From positions 1,450,001 to 1,514,000 of the forward strand of contig JAEMWC010000093.1 in the NCBI GenBank assembly GCA_016490735.1: DNA of 64,000 nucleotides, given 5' to 3'. The notes beneath the pieces are model-generated. The model saw nothing but the letters and a program-made list of their open reading frames with translations. It did not search any database and had not been told where the DNA came from. Both the position numbers and the translations under genes were made by a program. Below are positions 51,791-62,792 of this stretch, piece by piece (position 1 is the stretch's first letter; every line of letters begins with the position of its first letter). The stretch comes from Pachyseris speciosa. Its lineage: Eukaryota; Cnidaria; Anthozoa; Scleractinia; Pachyseridae.

Positions 51791-51945
51791 AGGGACTTTA
51801 AGCATCGACAACGGGAACGGCAACGGGGACGTGAGACTCTGAGGGAAAACCCAAATGTCGTATTGCGCATGTCTGGCGCGAAATATTTTGACGTTCTGCT
51901 TCGGGACCCGACGAGCAGAGGGGCATTTTGTCTGCGCATGTTCCG
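51791..51945. repeat. Left member of a long-range inverted pair
   Basis: AGGGACTTTAAGCATCGAC (51791-51809) and GGGGCATTTTGTCTGCGCAT (about 51917-51936) recur inverted at 57547-57565 and 56670-56689. The GC-rich sequence here contrasts with its surroundings. Confidence 0.6.
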
Positions 51946-52105
51946 TAATCCCGTTCTCATGAGGATAACCGCTGGAATGAATCTGCCAGTGAAGGCATTG
52001 AAAAACAAAATGGCGGCTGACAAAAAGCCGTCTTGTAGCTTGCGGCTCTCAAAGTTTCCCTTCTTCAAGCTGCATTTTTATGTGAAAAATTGTAAAAGAT
52101 GTTAA

Positions 52106-54400
52106 GACGGTTTCGGGAAGAAAGCTCCAGCCAAATCCGTGTCAACCGAAACCTACATCGGCGAATACAATACGAATTTTTGATGTGACATTGAATTTTG
52201 ATGATGACAAAAAAGATGAGTTTGGTAAGTTTGTCACCAGTCAAATTCAGATTGGATAAGACGCTTGTTTGAGAAGTAGAATTTTGGAACATCTGAAAGG
52301 GTCTCTTAAGAGCTCTTCAAGAGTACAGCGTGAGTACAGACACACTGAATGACCTATCGTCCGGATCGTCTCGAAGAAGTATCAACAATTTAGTTAATTG
52401 TACGTTCTTTGAATCCCAAACTACTAGGGTTGAGCTTTAACAAATGAAGATTATCAGATTGTATAATTTAAGTCGTAAGCGTATTTGAACATGTGAGATT
52501 GCGTTGATCTGAGAATATCGCCTTTTTTGTCGAGAAAACAAACAAAACAAAAAAAAACAAAGCAAAAGGTAAACAAGAAGCTTACTTCAGTATTAGAGAA
52601 AATATCAATTATTTTTATCTTTGTTTTAATACTTGCTTCACGTCCTTGAGATTTTGCAAGTTACCATATGTAGATGTAGATGCTTGAGTTGTGTTACGGC
52701 AAAAACTTGCAGCGCGTTTACCTTCTGTTGAACGTCTGTTTGCATAAATCTATGTACACCGACTAGGACACGAGTTTCTTGGGCATGGACCAAAAGGATA
52801 CGGAAATTGGGGGGAGGGATGGTCAGTTATAATTTCATTTTCCATTATTGTAACTTGTCCTGTTAGGAGAAGGGTAATAAAAATGTTGTTGTCTCAGAAG
52901 ACTACAAATGAGTTGCTAATAAAGTCATGTTCTCAACACATTTGTCATTTAGAAGTACAGTACAAACCACAGAATGTAGCTAGCTATCTTCTGCTTCAAC
53001 TAGTTGCAGAGACTTTTAAAATTAATTGCACTGCCTTGAGTGGAATGCAATTGTTTGAAGGAAGGGAGATAAAGATTAAGTTAAAATATCAAACACACTC
53101 TCCTATTCAGCTTCCCCTCCCCAAACCTTTTGTACTGGCTCGACAATAACCAGCAGTAATGGATGTAAAGTAACTCAATACTTGTATCAGTTCCTCCCTT
53201 GTGTACAAAAATAAAGAAAGAAGCAAAAAAATATAAATAAATCCAGACAGATTGCAAAGACTATATGAAGTATTTTGAACTTTATTGTGCCTGACTGCTT
53301 TACAGGAAATTTTGTTGTTGCTGTTTGGTAAGTGAATTACAATGCCACAGAGCAGGTCTGGGTATTTGTATGAGAAAGTTAATGGTTTTCAGGCCTGTTA
53401 ATTTTGCTGCTGCAGGAAAACAATCTGGTAGTGCCCAAAGGGAATTCTTCAGCTGCAACATTACTCTTGGGGACAGTTCTCAAACTGCAGATGATATGTA
53501 CATATTCACACTCAATATTACTGTTTCCAAGACCGCAGAATTGATCAACAAAGCTTGCTCTATAACTTGTCTGCCTTGTCATCCTTTTTATGTGTTATCA
53601 CAGCAGTTGGTCTTCTCTGTATATCCTTAAAAATGTTATGAGAACATAATTAGTGTTAGTTCCTTCCTTTTAAGCAAATTGTTTTCAAAACAGTCTCCAT
53701 AACCAGTCTAGTGGAGTATCAGTTTATATGAAATTGTATTTTTATTAACACAGATTCTGATGGTCAAAAGTTAATACATAGTTGCATTCCATGTCATCAT
53801 CAGTAAACATTGATGATATGTGCATAAAAATGGACTTAATACAAGAGTATCAAGTGTTTTGAATTTATTCATTGACCTTCCAGAGAAATTATCTACATTA
53901 AGCATCAACATCTTTTCCTCCTGTGTATGCTCATGTCATACTCTTTAGCTTGGTCAAGTTTTGAAAACGAGTATATTACATATCGAATGACGAGATTAAA
54001 ACAGATCTTCAAGCTTGTTATATTGTAGTATTATTTCGAGAGAACAGTTAGTTTTGATTCTACAGTTTTGCATTGTACCAGGATAAACTCACCTAATTAG
54101 TAACAGATAATTTACAAAGGGCTTAGATATGCAGGCACCAATAAACTTAATTTAAATGTTTAGGTACAACAGTTGTAATATATATAGGGCTAGTATATCA
54201 GCTCACTTCTGAGCATTCCTCTAGATTTGAAAGATGTACAGGTCTGTACATCATAAAGAGTATTACTTTACCATAAATAAATAATAATTAACACAAGCTC
54301 ATATCAAGCATACATCAGCCATCCGAAAAGGCCACTTTTCGTCATTCGCTAATCCAAAATATAAAATTTCCTCAATTTTCCAAACTCTGTTAAAAATCAG
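52106..54400. other. No convincing gene; short unassigned frames only
   Basis: A frame of 88 codons at 52883-53149 (+) follows a TTAG acceptor-like site and is followed by AATAAAG near 53210. It has no recognisable domain, so I list it here and do not call it as a gene. Another of 101 codons at 53325-53630 (+) is equally featureless. Confidence 0.4.
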
Positions 54401-54619
54401 CTAGTGTACAGACCTCTCATTTAGTTTTGCAGTCCCAGAGTTTAAATGATAACATTCCGAGAAAACTTGTACAACTCCATAACACTTCCCTTCACAAGAA
54501 AGTGGAATTGCCAGTATTTTAGTGGATACAAAACAGTCAAATGAATGTAGAGTAATATGTACATCACTCATATTGGGTCTTCGATCAGTACTCGTGAGCA
54601 ATAACACGCTGGACGCCAT
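54401..54619 (-). CDS. Short ORF with possible GAF-domain segment (tentative)
   Basis: The 72-codon frame begins MASSVLLLTSTD and contains VSTKILAIPLSCEGKCYGVV followed by QVFSE. That resembles the central strand-loop-strand of GAF domains in cyclic-nucleotide phosphodiesterases (typically S-I-L-C-x-P-I then E-x-x-G-V-x-Q). A TTTATATAC TATA-like box lies about 40-50 bp upstream on the same strand. It is much shorter than a full GAF domain (about 150 residues), and I find no partner exon either side. It could be a first exon with downstream exons I cannot see, a pseudogene fragment, or chance. Confidence 0.3.
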   Translation of the reverse strand: MASSVLLLTSTDRRPNMSDVHITLHSFDCFVSTKILAIPLSCEGKCYGVVQVFSECYHLNSGTAKLNERSVH

Positions 54620-54679
54620 GTTTTTTGACTGAAAACTTCGGCTTTTTGAACGACTGGTGTATATAAACTACATAGAGTC

Positions 54680-56620
54680 AAAATAAAGTAAATACGACAT
54701 ACACTCATGGTGTAAAAATTTGGGGGGATGATGAAAGAAGAAAGTTACAGTGAAGTTTTCTGCTGAGTTAGCACTTTGAGAGGAAAAAAGCATTGATGCC
54801 AAACAAGGTTGATTGAAATGGCAAAATACTCTGTCTTAAAGGCATTTCTGTTAATGTTGTTTCTCTACAGCATTATCATTACATGGTGAAACTTGATAAA
54901 TAAGTAACATGATTCAAATAATTCGTTCGAGTGAGTTACTTTATTTCAAGTTCCTTAAAATTCAAATCACATTTTACATTCACAAGAGTATCTTTTTTTG
55001 TATTTAAGCTGCTGTGATTAAACACTGTTGAGTACCAGATGTAAGAATTCCAATTTCATACTTCATTCATACATTTTGCATTTATACATTTCGTAGCTAG
55101 TTTGGTTTAATACTGAAAGAAAGGCAAACGTGCCCATTGACAAAAATATAAAGTTTGTTACATTTGAATACCAATATCCATGGGAAAGATGCTTTCTTAC
55201 ATTAGGGAAGAACATTAATTTTTTGAACTCGGTAACTTAGTAGTTCGAATTTGAAATGTAACAACAACGTCCAACTTTTAGTAACTCACTGTAAACAGAT
55301 TATAATAATCATTCTTTAAAAACATTAAGGGCTAACAGCCTTTACTCTGGGGAAAAAATGGTGTTTTACATTTTTAAAATTGTAAAAATTCAACTCATAA
55401 AAATAATAAGAGAAGGTTGTATGCCAACGAAACAAATACAGTCCTTGCTTTGAAAGATCATTCCATTTTTCCCGCTGTTCTCAAAGCATTACGTGCATCT
55501 TTGAAAAATAAATTATTTGTGGAGAAAGTTAAGAACTTAGGATGTCCCTCGACTACGTACTTTTGAATTTCTTTAGCTACAAATGTAACACTCGTAGAGA
55601 AAAATAAAACGCGTTGAGCTCAAAAGTTCCACTTGTTCTAAGGTAGCCACTGAGGTGACGTGTACAAAACGAAGTTGAAATCTACAACAAGGGCAGAAAA
55701 CGCACATCTTCGACGGAGAATGTCAGCATTTTACACCGAAAAACTGAAAAGCGCGCATTTTTTCCCGATAAAAAAACTGCATAAAACGAAATTGAAATGA
55801 ATAAACGATACACTGACGCTATTACGAAACTTGGGGGACCGTAAGAATAAAAAGTTACGTTCAAGTCTTTACTTGAGGTATACTACGACGACAAAAAAAA
55901 CAAAATAACCACATATCAAAACAAAAGCCGAAAAACCTTTGTCAGAATGCAAATGTAATCTTAAGAAACTACAATAATGGCAAATGTCTATTAAGAATTA
56001 CCTTGTTAAATAGACTTAAAAGGAACCTCGACAAAAGACCTCTGTGATCCAAGTCTTCGAAAATCTTCGAAAACTAGACGGATGAAACTGCGAAAGCAAT
56101 GCCGGTGGACCGCTTTCAATCACGGTGACAGAACATTTTTTAAAGTCTGGACACCTTTACAGCTGTGAAGAGAAGGGGAAGACACTGTTACCTGGTACGT
56201 TTTAAAACTTGGGGGATCGTGAAAATTTTAGGTAATTTAGCCTCAAAGTTCATCAAAATTAACCTCCAAATCAAAATGTCCACCATAAAATAAACGATGT
56301 AACTTATAATCGCCTTAACCTACATGGTAGTAATTCAGTTCACATTAAACCTCATTACCAATAGACTAACCTTGATTGTTTGGCTTCTCATGTCAACATC
56401 TGGAAAGTCGGTGAAATTAATTTTCAAAACCACGCACCGCGGTTGTTTGGCCGCCCAGATCACTTTTTGGCTGTTAAGATCTTCTCAAAACAAGTCGCTT
56501 CAAGCACCTTGAGTACGCCGAGCACTAGCAATGCATAAATACTTCATACTTTCGTTCATGTCTTATCATAAAATCCGTCCAACTGCAAAAGATCGCTTTC
56601 GGAAAACTATTAATTGCGCG
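54680..56620. other. No gene or clear repeat recognised
   Basis: AT-rich sequence with only short unassigned frames. Confidence 0.5.
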
Positions 56621-56666
56621 TTCGATAAGCAACATGGCTTCCATGACCGATCGGTCATCATTCCAT

Positions 56667-57566
56667 TGGAGCATGCGCAGACAAAATGCCCCTGTGCTGA
56701 CCCGATGTGAGAAAGCTTAGTTTGACGTTGAGTGAAAACGTGAGTAGCATTTCACATATTTTAGCTCTATTTTTGCCCCCAAATTGATAATTTTAATATG
56801 GATTGATGCCTTAAGATACCAAGGAATTGAATCATTGAGTTGTTGCCCGATTTTCTTCCCCAAACTATAACCTTAAAAAATTTCATCAGTCGGCTGTTTC
56901 AAAACAAGAAAGCTAGGCCCGATGCCTCCGAAATTAGAAATGATTTGCGAGTCTCACACTGTTTATCGACAGTTCTCTCTAACATAACTTTTTCGCCTTC
57001 GAAATAAGACATACTAGAGCTGTTAATTTACACTAAACCTGGCCGAGAAAAATAACTAGTCATCAGTGTTGCTCAAAACTAACGTCCAAAATTCTCTATC
57101 ATATCGTAGTTTTTCAGTTCAAATTCCTAGATGTAAAGATATGGACATTGACATGCATACTCGTACTGCTAAGGCGTTTCTCGCAAATCCCGGCCTTCGA
57201 TGCAGAACATTTCAATTGAGTTCATGTTAATCTAGTCGCTACTTCTAGGTAATATATTGGTGATTTTTTTATTTTTATTTTATTTTATTACATTACCTCG
57301 GCTAAATATGTGATATCTAATCTCCGATAAACACTTGTCGTTCTCCAGCACTGATTTGTTGACGTATTCAGTTTGTACAACAGTAAAAAATCTACATCGG
57401 TCATATCATCATTAAAATGGCTGAACGCGAAGGAATATCTCGAGAGAAGTTGGCGTCTTCGGCGGCTGCTTAACTGCTTCCAATTTCACTCCACAACCGC
57501 GTCCTCTCCCCAGTATTTTCTCGGTTTTTCCGTCGCCGTTCCCGTCGTCGATGCTTAAAGTCCCTT
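56667..57566. repeat. Right member(s) of a long-range inverted pair
   Basis: GCGCAGACAAAATGCCCC near 56672-56689 and GTCGATGCTTAAAGTCCCT at 57547-57565 are complements of words in 51791-51945, in mirrored order. They are about 865 bp apart here against about 130 bp on the left, so the right arm carries extra sequence. Confidence 0.6.
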
Positions 57567-57569
57567 AAT

Positions 57570-58110
57570 GGCCGATAAAATCGTGGATGATCTGGACCAG
57601 GAGCTCTTTTCCGAGCTCGCAGAACCCCTGGTCCAACCTTTACTTTTAAATATGATTCCTCCGTTTACCGACGGCAAGGAAATGAATGGGAAAATTATAT
57701 CCGAACGGAGGAAACTGGACGCAAAGGGTTGAAAAATGAAACTCTTTCATGTACTGCAAGCAAACCTGCTGGCCTTAGGTCATAAGTTTGAGTTAACTGC
57801 CTTTGATCGTGTCGCAAACGCAAGACGAGCGCAATGGAAAAAGAGGGGAAAGGAAGAAGGCCGAGACATGGATAAAACTGTCCCTCTATCCTTACGAAAT
57901 CGCACGATCGTCGCACGATATCATTACCGAAATGACAGACAAGCAGCGCGAACTAAGAAACGAGAATTATGCCCTGACATGCAACGGTGGAAGAACGAGC
58001 AGCTGAACTCTACCAAGAGCTGACGGAAATCGGCAAACAGAGGGAAAAGCTTCTGTGAAGTTAGCCGCAGCCAACAAGAAAGGCACCTTTTACAAATCAA
58101 GGAAGTGTAA
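57570..58110 (+). pseudogene. Broken coding-like region of unknown identity, coiled-coil character
   Basis: ATGGCCGATAAAATCGTGG at about 57568 starts a frame (DDLDQELFSELAEPL, NMIPPFTDGKEMNGK) that stops at 57732. Further charged segments follow in other frames: WKKRGKEEGRDMDK (57737 frame), MTDKQRELRNENYAL (57803 frame) and ELYQELTEIGKQREKLL ending near 58058. Amphipathic, heptad-like runs spread over three frames suggest a protein broken by indels. I do not recognise the family. Confidence 0.35.
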
Positions 58111-58469
58111 CGCACATTTATTTCCAAATTTTATTTTCCCTAAGATTAATAATGATTTTCAACCATGATCAGAATGCAAGGATCACTGATCGCTAAAGAT
58201 AGTTAATTTCACAGTAAGACTTTTTAAAGTACATTGCTTGAACTTCAACCAAACAAAGTTCCAATGGGGATTATGTATTGCTTCTCAAACTCATTGATAA
58301 TTCATTACGTGAACTACCATTAACTGTGCAGTGCTAGTTCATTTTTTTTTCGTTTACAAAAATCATGATTTGTAAACTTCGCGAACTAATAATTAAGAGG
58401 TTAAGGTTAGGGGTAGGGATACAGTATCCATTTACGGTATTTCACAACTTACAGGATTCACCTTGTACA

Positions 58470-58760
58470 AGTCATAGTCTATATAAAGACCGCCAGGATA
58501 TGGCTACCTTCTCCATTTCTTTGTCTGTGACTCTGGCATCCCCGGGTATGGCAACGTCGATGATGAAACACTGGTTGTTCTCCCTATCCATCAGCACGAT
58601 GTCTGGTCTCCGTGCCTGTATCTCTTTATCTGTCTGTAGACAGATAAAGTTTGAGCGTCTCCACCTCATGACACTTTGAGCAGGTGTAGAATAACCGGAG
58701 AGTAAGGAAATTAAGTTCACACTGCAACCAGGTGGACAATCAGACATGGTTTGATGCTAT
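58470..58760 (-). pseudogene. LINE fragment with R2-type restriction-like endonuclease
   Basis: The minus-strand frame 58472-58747 contains RRPDIVLMDRENNQCFIIDV followed by AIPGD and KEMEKVAISW. The PD-(D/E)xK core (RPD, then IIDV) is that of the C-terminal endonuclease of R2/NeSL-type LINEs. It is truncated on both sides. Confidence 0.75.
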
Positions 58761-58799
58761 TCTGGTTTGAAGATTGATTTATGTAACTTAAAAAGTTAC

Positions 58800-59530
58800 A
58801 ATTCACGACCAAACGTTTCGACACTCCCGTCTAGTGTCTTTATCAGGGGTGATCTAATGTTGCAACAAGGATCCTTTTATACGCTCACTAATTAACGACC
58901 TTTCCTTTTGATGAGGTGTAGATAGGTGTCAGGTAAAAGGCCGCCCTCGTCACGGTTTAAAGGAGCGTGGACGGAGTTGATGTGTCAAGCTTCTAAACAA
59001 AGCCGTTGATGGTACCGCTGGTTAGTGGTGATAACTTTGGAATTATCCCATGCAATTGTATAGTTGGTTTGGCAAGCATGTTCCGCCGAAGTGGAGTTTT
59101 CCCTTTTGCAAAGAAAAACTGATTTTTGATGTTCTTTTACTGAAACGTGTACCAAACTGACGTTTGGTCCTATCCATGTACTCATGATCACAGTCATTGC
59201 ATTGCACAGTGTTCCTTCAGCATCCTTAGGTTTAGCAAAAATCTGACCTAACGTTTAAAAAGGTTTTTGGGCAACTTTAACGTTGCGGCTACACAAAACT
59301 CTCTTGATGGGTTCTGTAACTCCCCGGATGTACAAGATGGCGGCAAAACCTGTAGCCGACGAATCCTCGTCCACAGAAGAGTTAAGAGAAGGAGTAACTG
59401 ATTTTGAACATTTACGGAGAAAAGTGTTTGGGTAGCCTTTGATCTTTTTTAGGACGTCAAAAACATAATGCCGCTCCTTGGCCTTAGAATCACAGGAAGA
59501 CGGCAAACAATCAGCCCTCATGAGCAATGG
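58800..59530 (-). pseudogene. Penelope-like retroelement fragment (RT end and GIY-YIG region)
   Basis: The minus-strand frame 59255-59527 ends with the conserved Penelope words GVTEPIKRVL and NVKVAQKPF. After a short frame break, 58985-59197 gives a GIY-YIG-endonuclease-like end: EHACQTNYTIAWDNSKV then TTNQRYHQRLCLEA. A related frame continues towards 58900 (LNRDDGGLLPDTYLHLI-like, from the nucleotide reading). Frame breaks and 5' truncation make it dead. Between the two frames the CNDC motif is readable. Confidence 0.75.
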
Positions 59531-59618
59531 TCTAGTTACGGATTTTTTATGGAAGATAGGGTGCTGGGAGTCAAATGCGAGGTATTGTCGGTATGCGTGG
59601 GTATGAGGTGTTTTTTTT

Positions 59619-59800
59619 TTTCAGCAGTCACACATTACTTTTATTTTAGCTTATAAGTTTGAGCGTGTCTCTCTCATGACAGGTATAGAATAACCTGAGG
59701 ATAAGGATATGGGTTGATTTTTCAGCAGTCACACATTACATTTACTATGAATCCAGATTATAAGTTTGAGCGTGTCCATCTCACGACAGGTGCACTATTG
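59619..59800. repeat. Tandem pair of short repeats matching part of the 58650 LINE
   Basis: TTCAGCAGTCACACATTAC occurs at 59620 and 59719, each followed by TTATAAGTTTGAGCGTGTC. The latter resembles AAAGTTTGAGCGTCTCC at about 58647. The Penelope-like fragment lies between these LINE-derived pieces. Confidence 0.6.
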
Positions 59801-59959
59801 TTCCGGAATCAACTGATGTGTTCCTTGGGATGGGACGCCACTCAAGGAAGGAATGCTACACTTGGAGTCTCGCCAGTGCCAAACCAGTTTAGCTTGTTTC
59901 TTCTACTATACGTACGTGAACCCGCAAAATAGTACTATAACTTACGTTATTTGTGAAAT

Positions 59960-61230
59960 AGTTCTTGGGCTTACGCTGTGTATAAATATAAGCTTGTTAT
60001 TTATCTGTGGTAGCTGGACGAAACCCATCGGAGATTAAAGTCAGTTTTACAAACTTCGGTTTATTCAAGTGCTGCTCACTAGTTTATCTTTAAAAATTTT
60101 ATGAAAATTTAATTTCTGGGGAGTAATGCTTCCTGATCCCGCTTAAGGCTTGTGAATCTGGCGCTTGCTTTGAAGCCCCCTCAATTGAAAATACTCTCCG
60201 TGTAACGCTCGGTAACAAAAGCTTACAGGGACTAACGCGCACAGGATACAAGACACCAAACGAGGACATATTTTGCAGACAGACACTTGAATCATAATTT
60301 ATTCCACCAATGATGCAAGGTAATATCGTAAACTGTGACAAAATACAAGAAAAGAAACTGAGCTGAATTCGTGCACACTGGTTTAGTTGACATTTTGCTC
60401 ATTTTATTAAAATTACGGATTTAACTAACAAATAACCATGAAATCAACAATATCGAAAACATAGAGAAGAAATAATCACGAATTATTAAACTTGAGATAT
60501 TTTCTGATGAGAAGGGAAAACAATTTGATATACTGTAAAACTTCCGGTGCCTTAATTAATAAGGTCTACTAGCAGCGTAAATCAATTGCGAAAACTATAC
60601 CTGATATATAGAGTAGACCGAAATGAAATGATGAACTAAAATAACTTACAGCATCTCTAAGGGACACTTCAGTATGCAACAGTTCCGCTTCTCAGCACTT
60701 GGCCAAAACGACTCCAAAAACATCATAAGGCAATCTGCGGAACGGTACAACCATAATCGCTTGTAAAACCAACTAAGCAAAAATGTGGTGATGGTGGAAC
60801 TAGAACTAAATAACGTTTCTAATGGATAATGTGTCTGACGTCATTTTGGCTTAACATTCGCCGCTAAGATAAGCGAATCAGATGAATCTCTAAACAATAT
60901 TCAGGATTGGGCGTGTCAGCAGTTGTAGTCCGTCTGCCATCCCTGCTTGTAGGAGTAAACAAACAAAGAACAAAATAAACTATCGAATAACATCACAGTC
61001 CTGCGCTTGCCTCTAGAGGAACTACTTGTAACTTGCTTGTAACTTGCTCCTTGAATTAATTTCTCAGTAATTTCTTAGTGTCGGTTCTCGTGGCGAGAGC
61101 GCAGAAACAACTGACAATCTTACATGACTACGTGCTTCAAGAGCACAAAGCTACTAAAGGGTTGTTTGTTTCTTTAACTTGACTAAATGAAAACACATGA
61201 TTTTTTGGTTAAGACTACCAGACATCACAT
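59960..61230. other. No gene recognised
   Basis: Only short frames without domains (for example 60099-60341, minus). No RNA gene or clear repeat. Confidence 0.5.
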
Positions 61231-61234
61231 TATT

Positions 61235-61239
61235 ATCTG

Positions 61240-61313
<74 letters not shown>

Positions 61314-61314
61314 G
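61235..61314. repeat. (ATT)n microsatellite
   Basis: About 26 uninterrupted ATT units. Confidence 0.95.
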
Positions 61315-61604
61315 GCAGTTTAAAACTCCTGAATGCCAGGTCCTACTTACAAATACTGGGCGTGTAAACGTAGTCAGTATTATATCAAAATTTACAAATT
61401 TTCATAAGATAGGAATAATTTGCGTAAAATAAAATTAATAAATAAATTCTAATATTATAAAAAAATTACAAATTTACATTAAATAGGAATAAAATTGCTT
61501 AAAATAAGATTAATAAAATAAATCATCTGTCTAATAATATCTGCCAAGTGCTAGTTGTGTACTGTCTCATTAGCGACCCATAGGTGTCCAAAGTGGCTAG
61601 CACA

Positions 61605-61658
61605 ACACTCTTCACATCGTTAAAGCATTTAAAAATGCTTTAACGATGTGAAGAGTGT
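61605..61658. repeat. Perfect 26-bp palindrome with 2-bp spacer
   Basis: Left arm 61605-61630 and right arm 61633-61658 are exact inverted copies; the arm core is CTTCACATCGTTAAAGCATT. It lies exactly at the 3' end of the minus-strand LINE fragment and includes the stop codon of its frame. Confidence 0.95.
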
Positions 61659-62285
61659 CGCTCAGGACGGCTTTCTGCACTCTTCTAAGTACCTCTCGGT
61701 ACCTATCTGAGCCCACTAACGCTTTGACCTCTTCCTTCAGACTCTTTGAGTAGCCACCTAGAGCGTCGATGACGATGTTGAATTGTCGAATCATGAACCC
61801 TGGGTACTGTCTCATGAGCTCTAGTCGCAAAGGCGCGTACTTTAAGGTCTTCTCCTCTTCTTTGTGCTTTCTGTTGTCCATCCAGGGACAGGTCATCTCT
61901 ATCAGCATCACCTCCTTGTTTACCCTGTCTACCACCCTAGCGTCCACTCTGTTGGCTCTCACTTGCAAGTGTTCCGCGAAAACAGGAACATCCCAAAACG
62001 CCGTCACCTTGTCGTCTTCGTACACTGGTTTGGGCTGGACTGGTGAATACCAAGGTGGAATAGCGTCCGTCAACTGATAGCCCCTAAGCATCTCAAAGAA
62101 TAGAATTTTGAGTGCTGCGTTGTGTCTAGCCAGATACAGAGTTTGCGCCAGTGCGCTGCAACCTGACACCACGTGTGTGACACTTTCCTGTGCCTTCCGA
62201 CATAACCTGCATTTCTCATCACCGTCCGTGTGTTTCTTGGTCTTTCTCGAGGCGTAAAGCTTAGTTGGCAGGAGTTGCTGATATA
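61612..62285 (-). pseudogene. LINE fragment: zinc knuckle and R2-type endonuclease
   Basis: The open frame begins near 62285 ([20 protein letters not shown]), extends through a CCHC motif CRLC and HVVSGC (about 62155-62205), then [26 protein letters not shown] and [11 protein letters not shown]. It continues into the endonuclease core [10 protein letters not shown] and LIEMTCPW, then [17 protein letters not shown] followed by a restriction-like endonuclease is the R2/NeSL LINE C-terminus. It is 5'-truncated against a microsatellite. Confidence 0.8.
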
Positions 62286-62470
62286 ACTCTTATTATTATT
62301 ACTTACTCTTAGTCTTACTCTTACTCTTACTCTTACTCTTACTCTTACTCTTACTCTTACTCTTACTCTTACTCTTACTCTTACTCTTACTCTTACTCTT
62401 ACTCTTACTCTTACTCTTACTCTTACTCTTACTCTTACTCTTACTCTTACTCTTACTCTTACTCTTACTC

Positions 62471-62509
<39 letters not shown>

Positions 62510-62510
62510 G
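62285..62510. repeat. Compound microsatellite: (TTACTC)n with (ATT)n flanks
   Basis: About 28 near-perfect TTACTC hexamers (62300-62470), followed by (ATT)n. Translated, it is alternating R and V, not a protein. It separates two LINE fragments in the same orientation. Confidence 0.95.
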
Positions 62511-62519
62511 ATTCTCTCT

Positions 62520-62721
62520 AGCTGTCGGGTGTTCTACTGGGTAGTGTTGATTGTGTCTCAGCAACTCCCTGTAGCTTAGAGACACAGCACTTTCCGTAAC
62601 AGGTGAGCAGTTCCAAGGATGGCCGATAATTGTACACTTCCAAGGAAATCAGGTACATCGAGCTTACCAAACCAGGTCTTTGCACTTTTCGATATGCCTC
62701 CAAGAGCACCAATCACCATAG

Positions 62722-62762
<41 letters not shown>
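62520..62762 (-). pseudogene. LINE C-terminal tail fragment, bounded by (ATT)n
   Basis: The minus-strand frame ending at 62576 gives PMVIGALGGISKSAKTWF and ILGTAHLLRKVL, the usual C-terminal end of R2/NeSL-like LINE polyproteins, then a short 3' tail. The (ATT)n tracts at 62475-62510 and 62724-62762 flank it. Confidence 0.7.
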
Positions 62763-62764
<2 letters not shown>

Positions 62765-62792
62765 AAGAGCAGACGGTCTGCGAATGAATTGT

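Noticed and set aside
52883..53149. 88-codon frame considered as a small nuclear protein
   Set aside because: Compared from memory with small histone-fold proteins and found no convincing match; no supporting exon structure.
62070..62585. 171-codon frame with RVRVRV repeats
   Set aside because: Produced by the TTACTC hexamer array.
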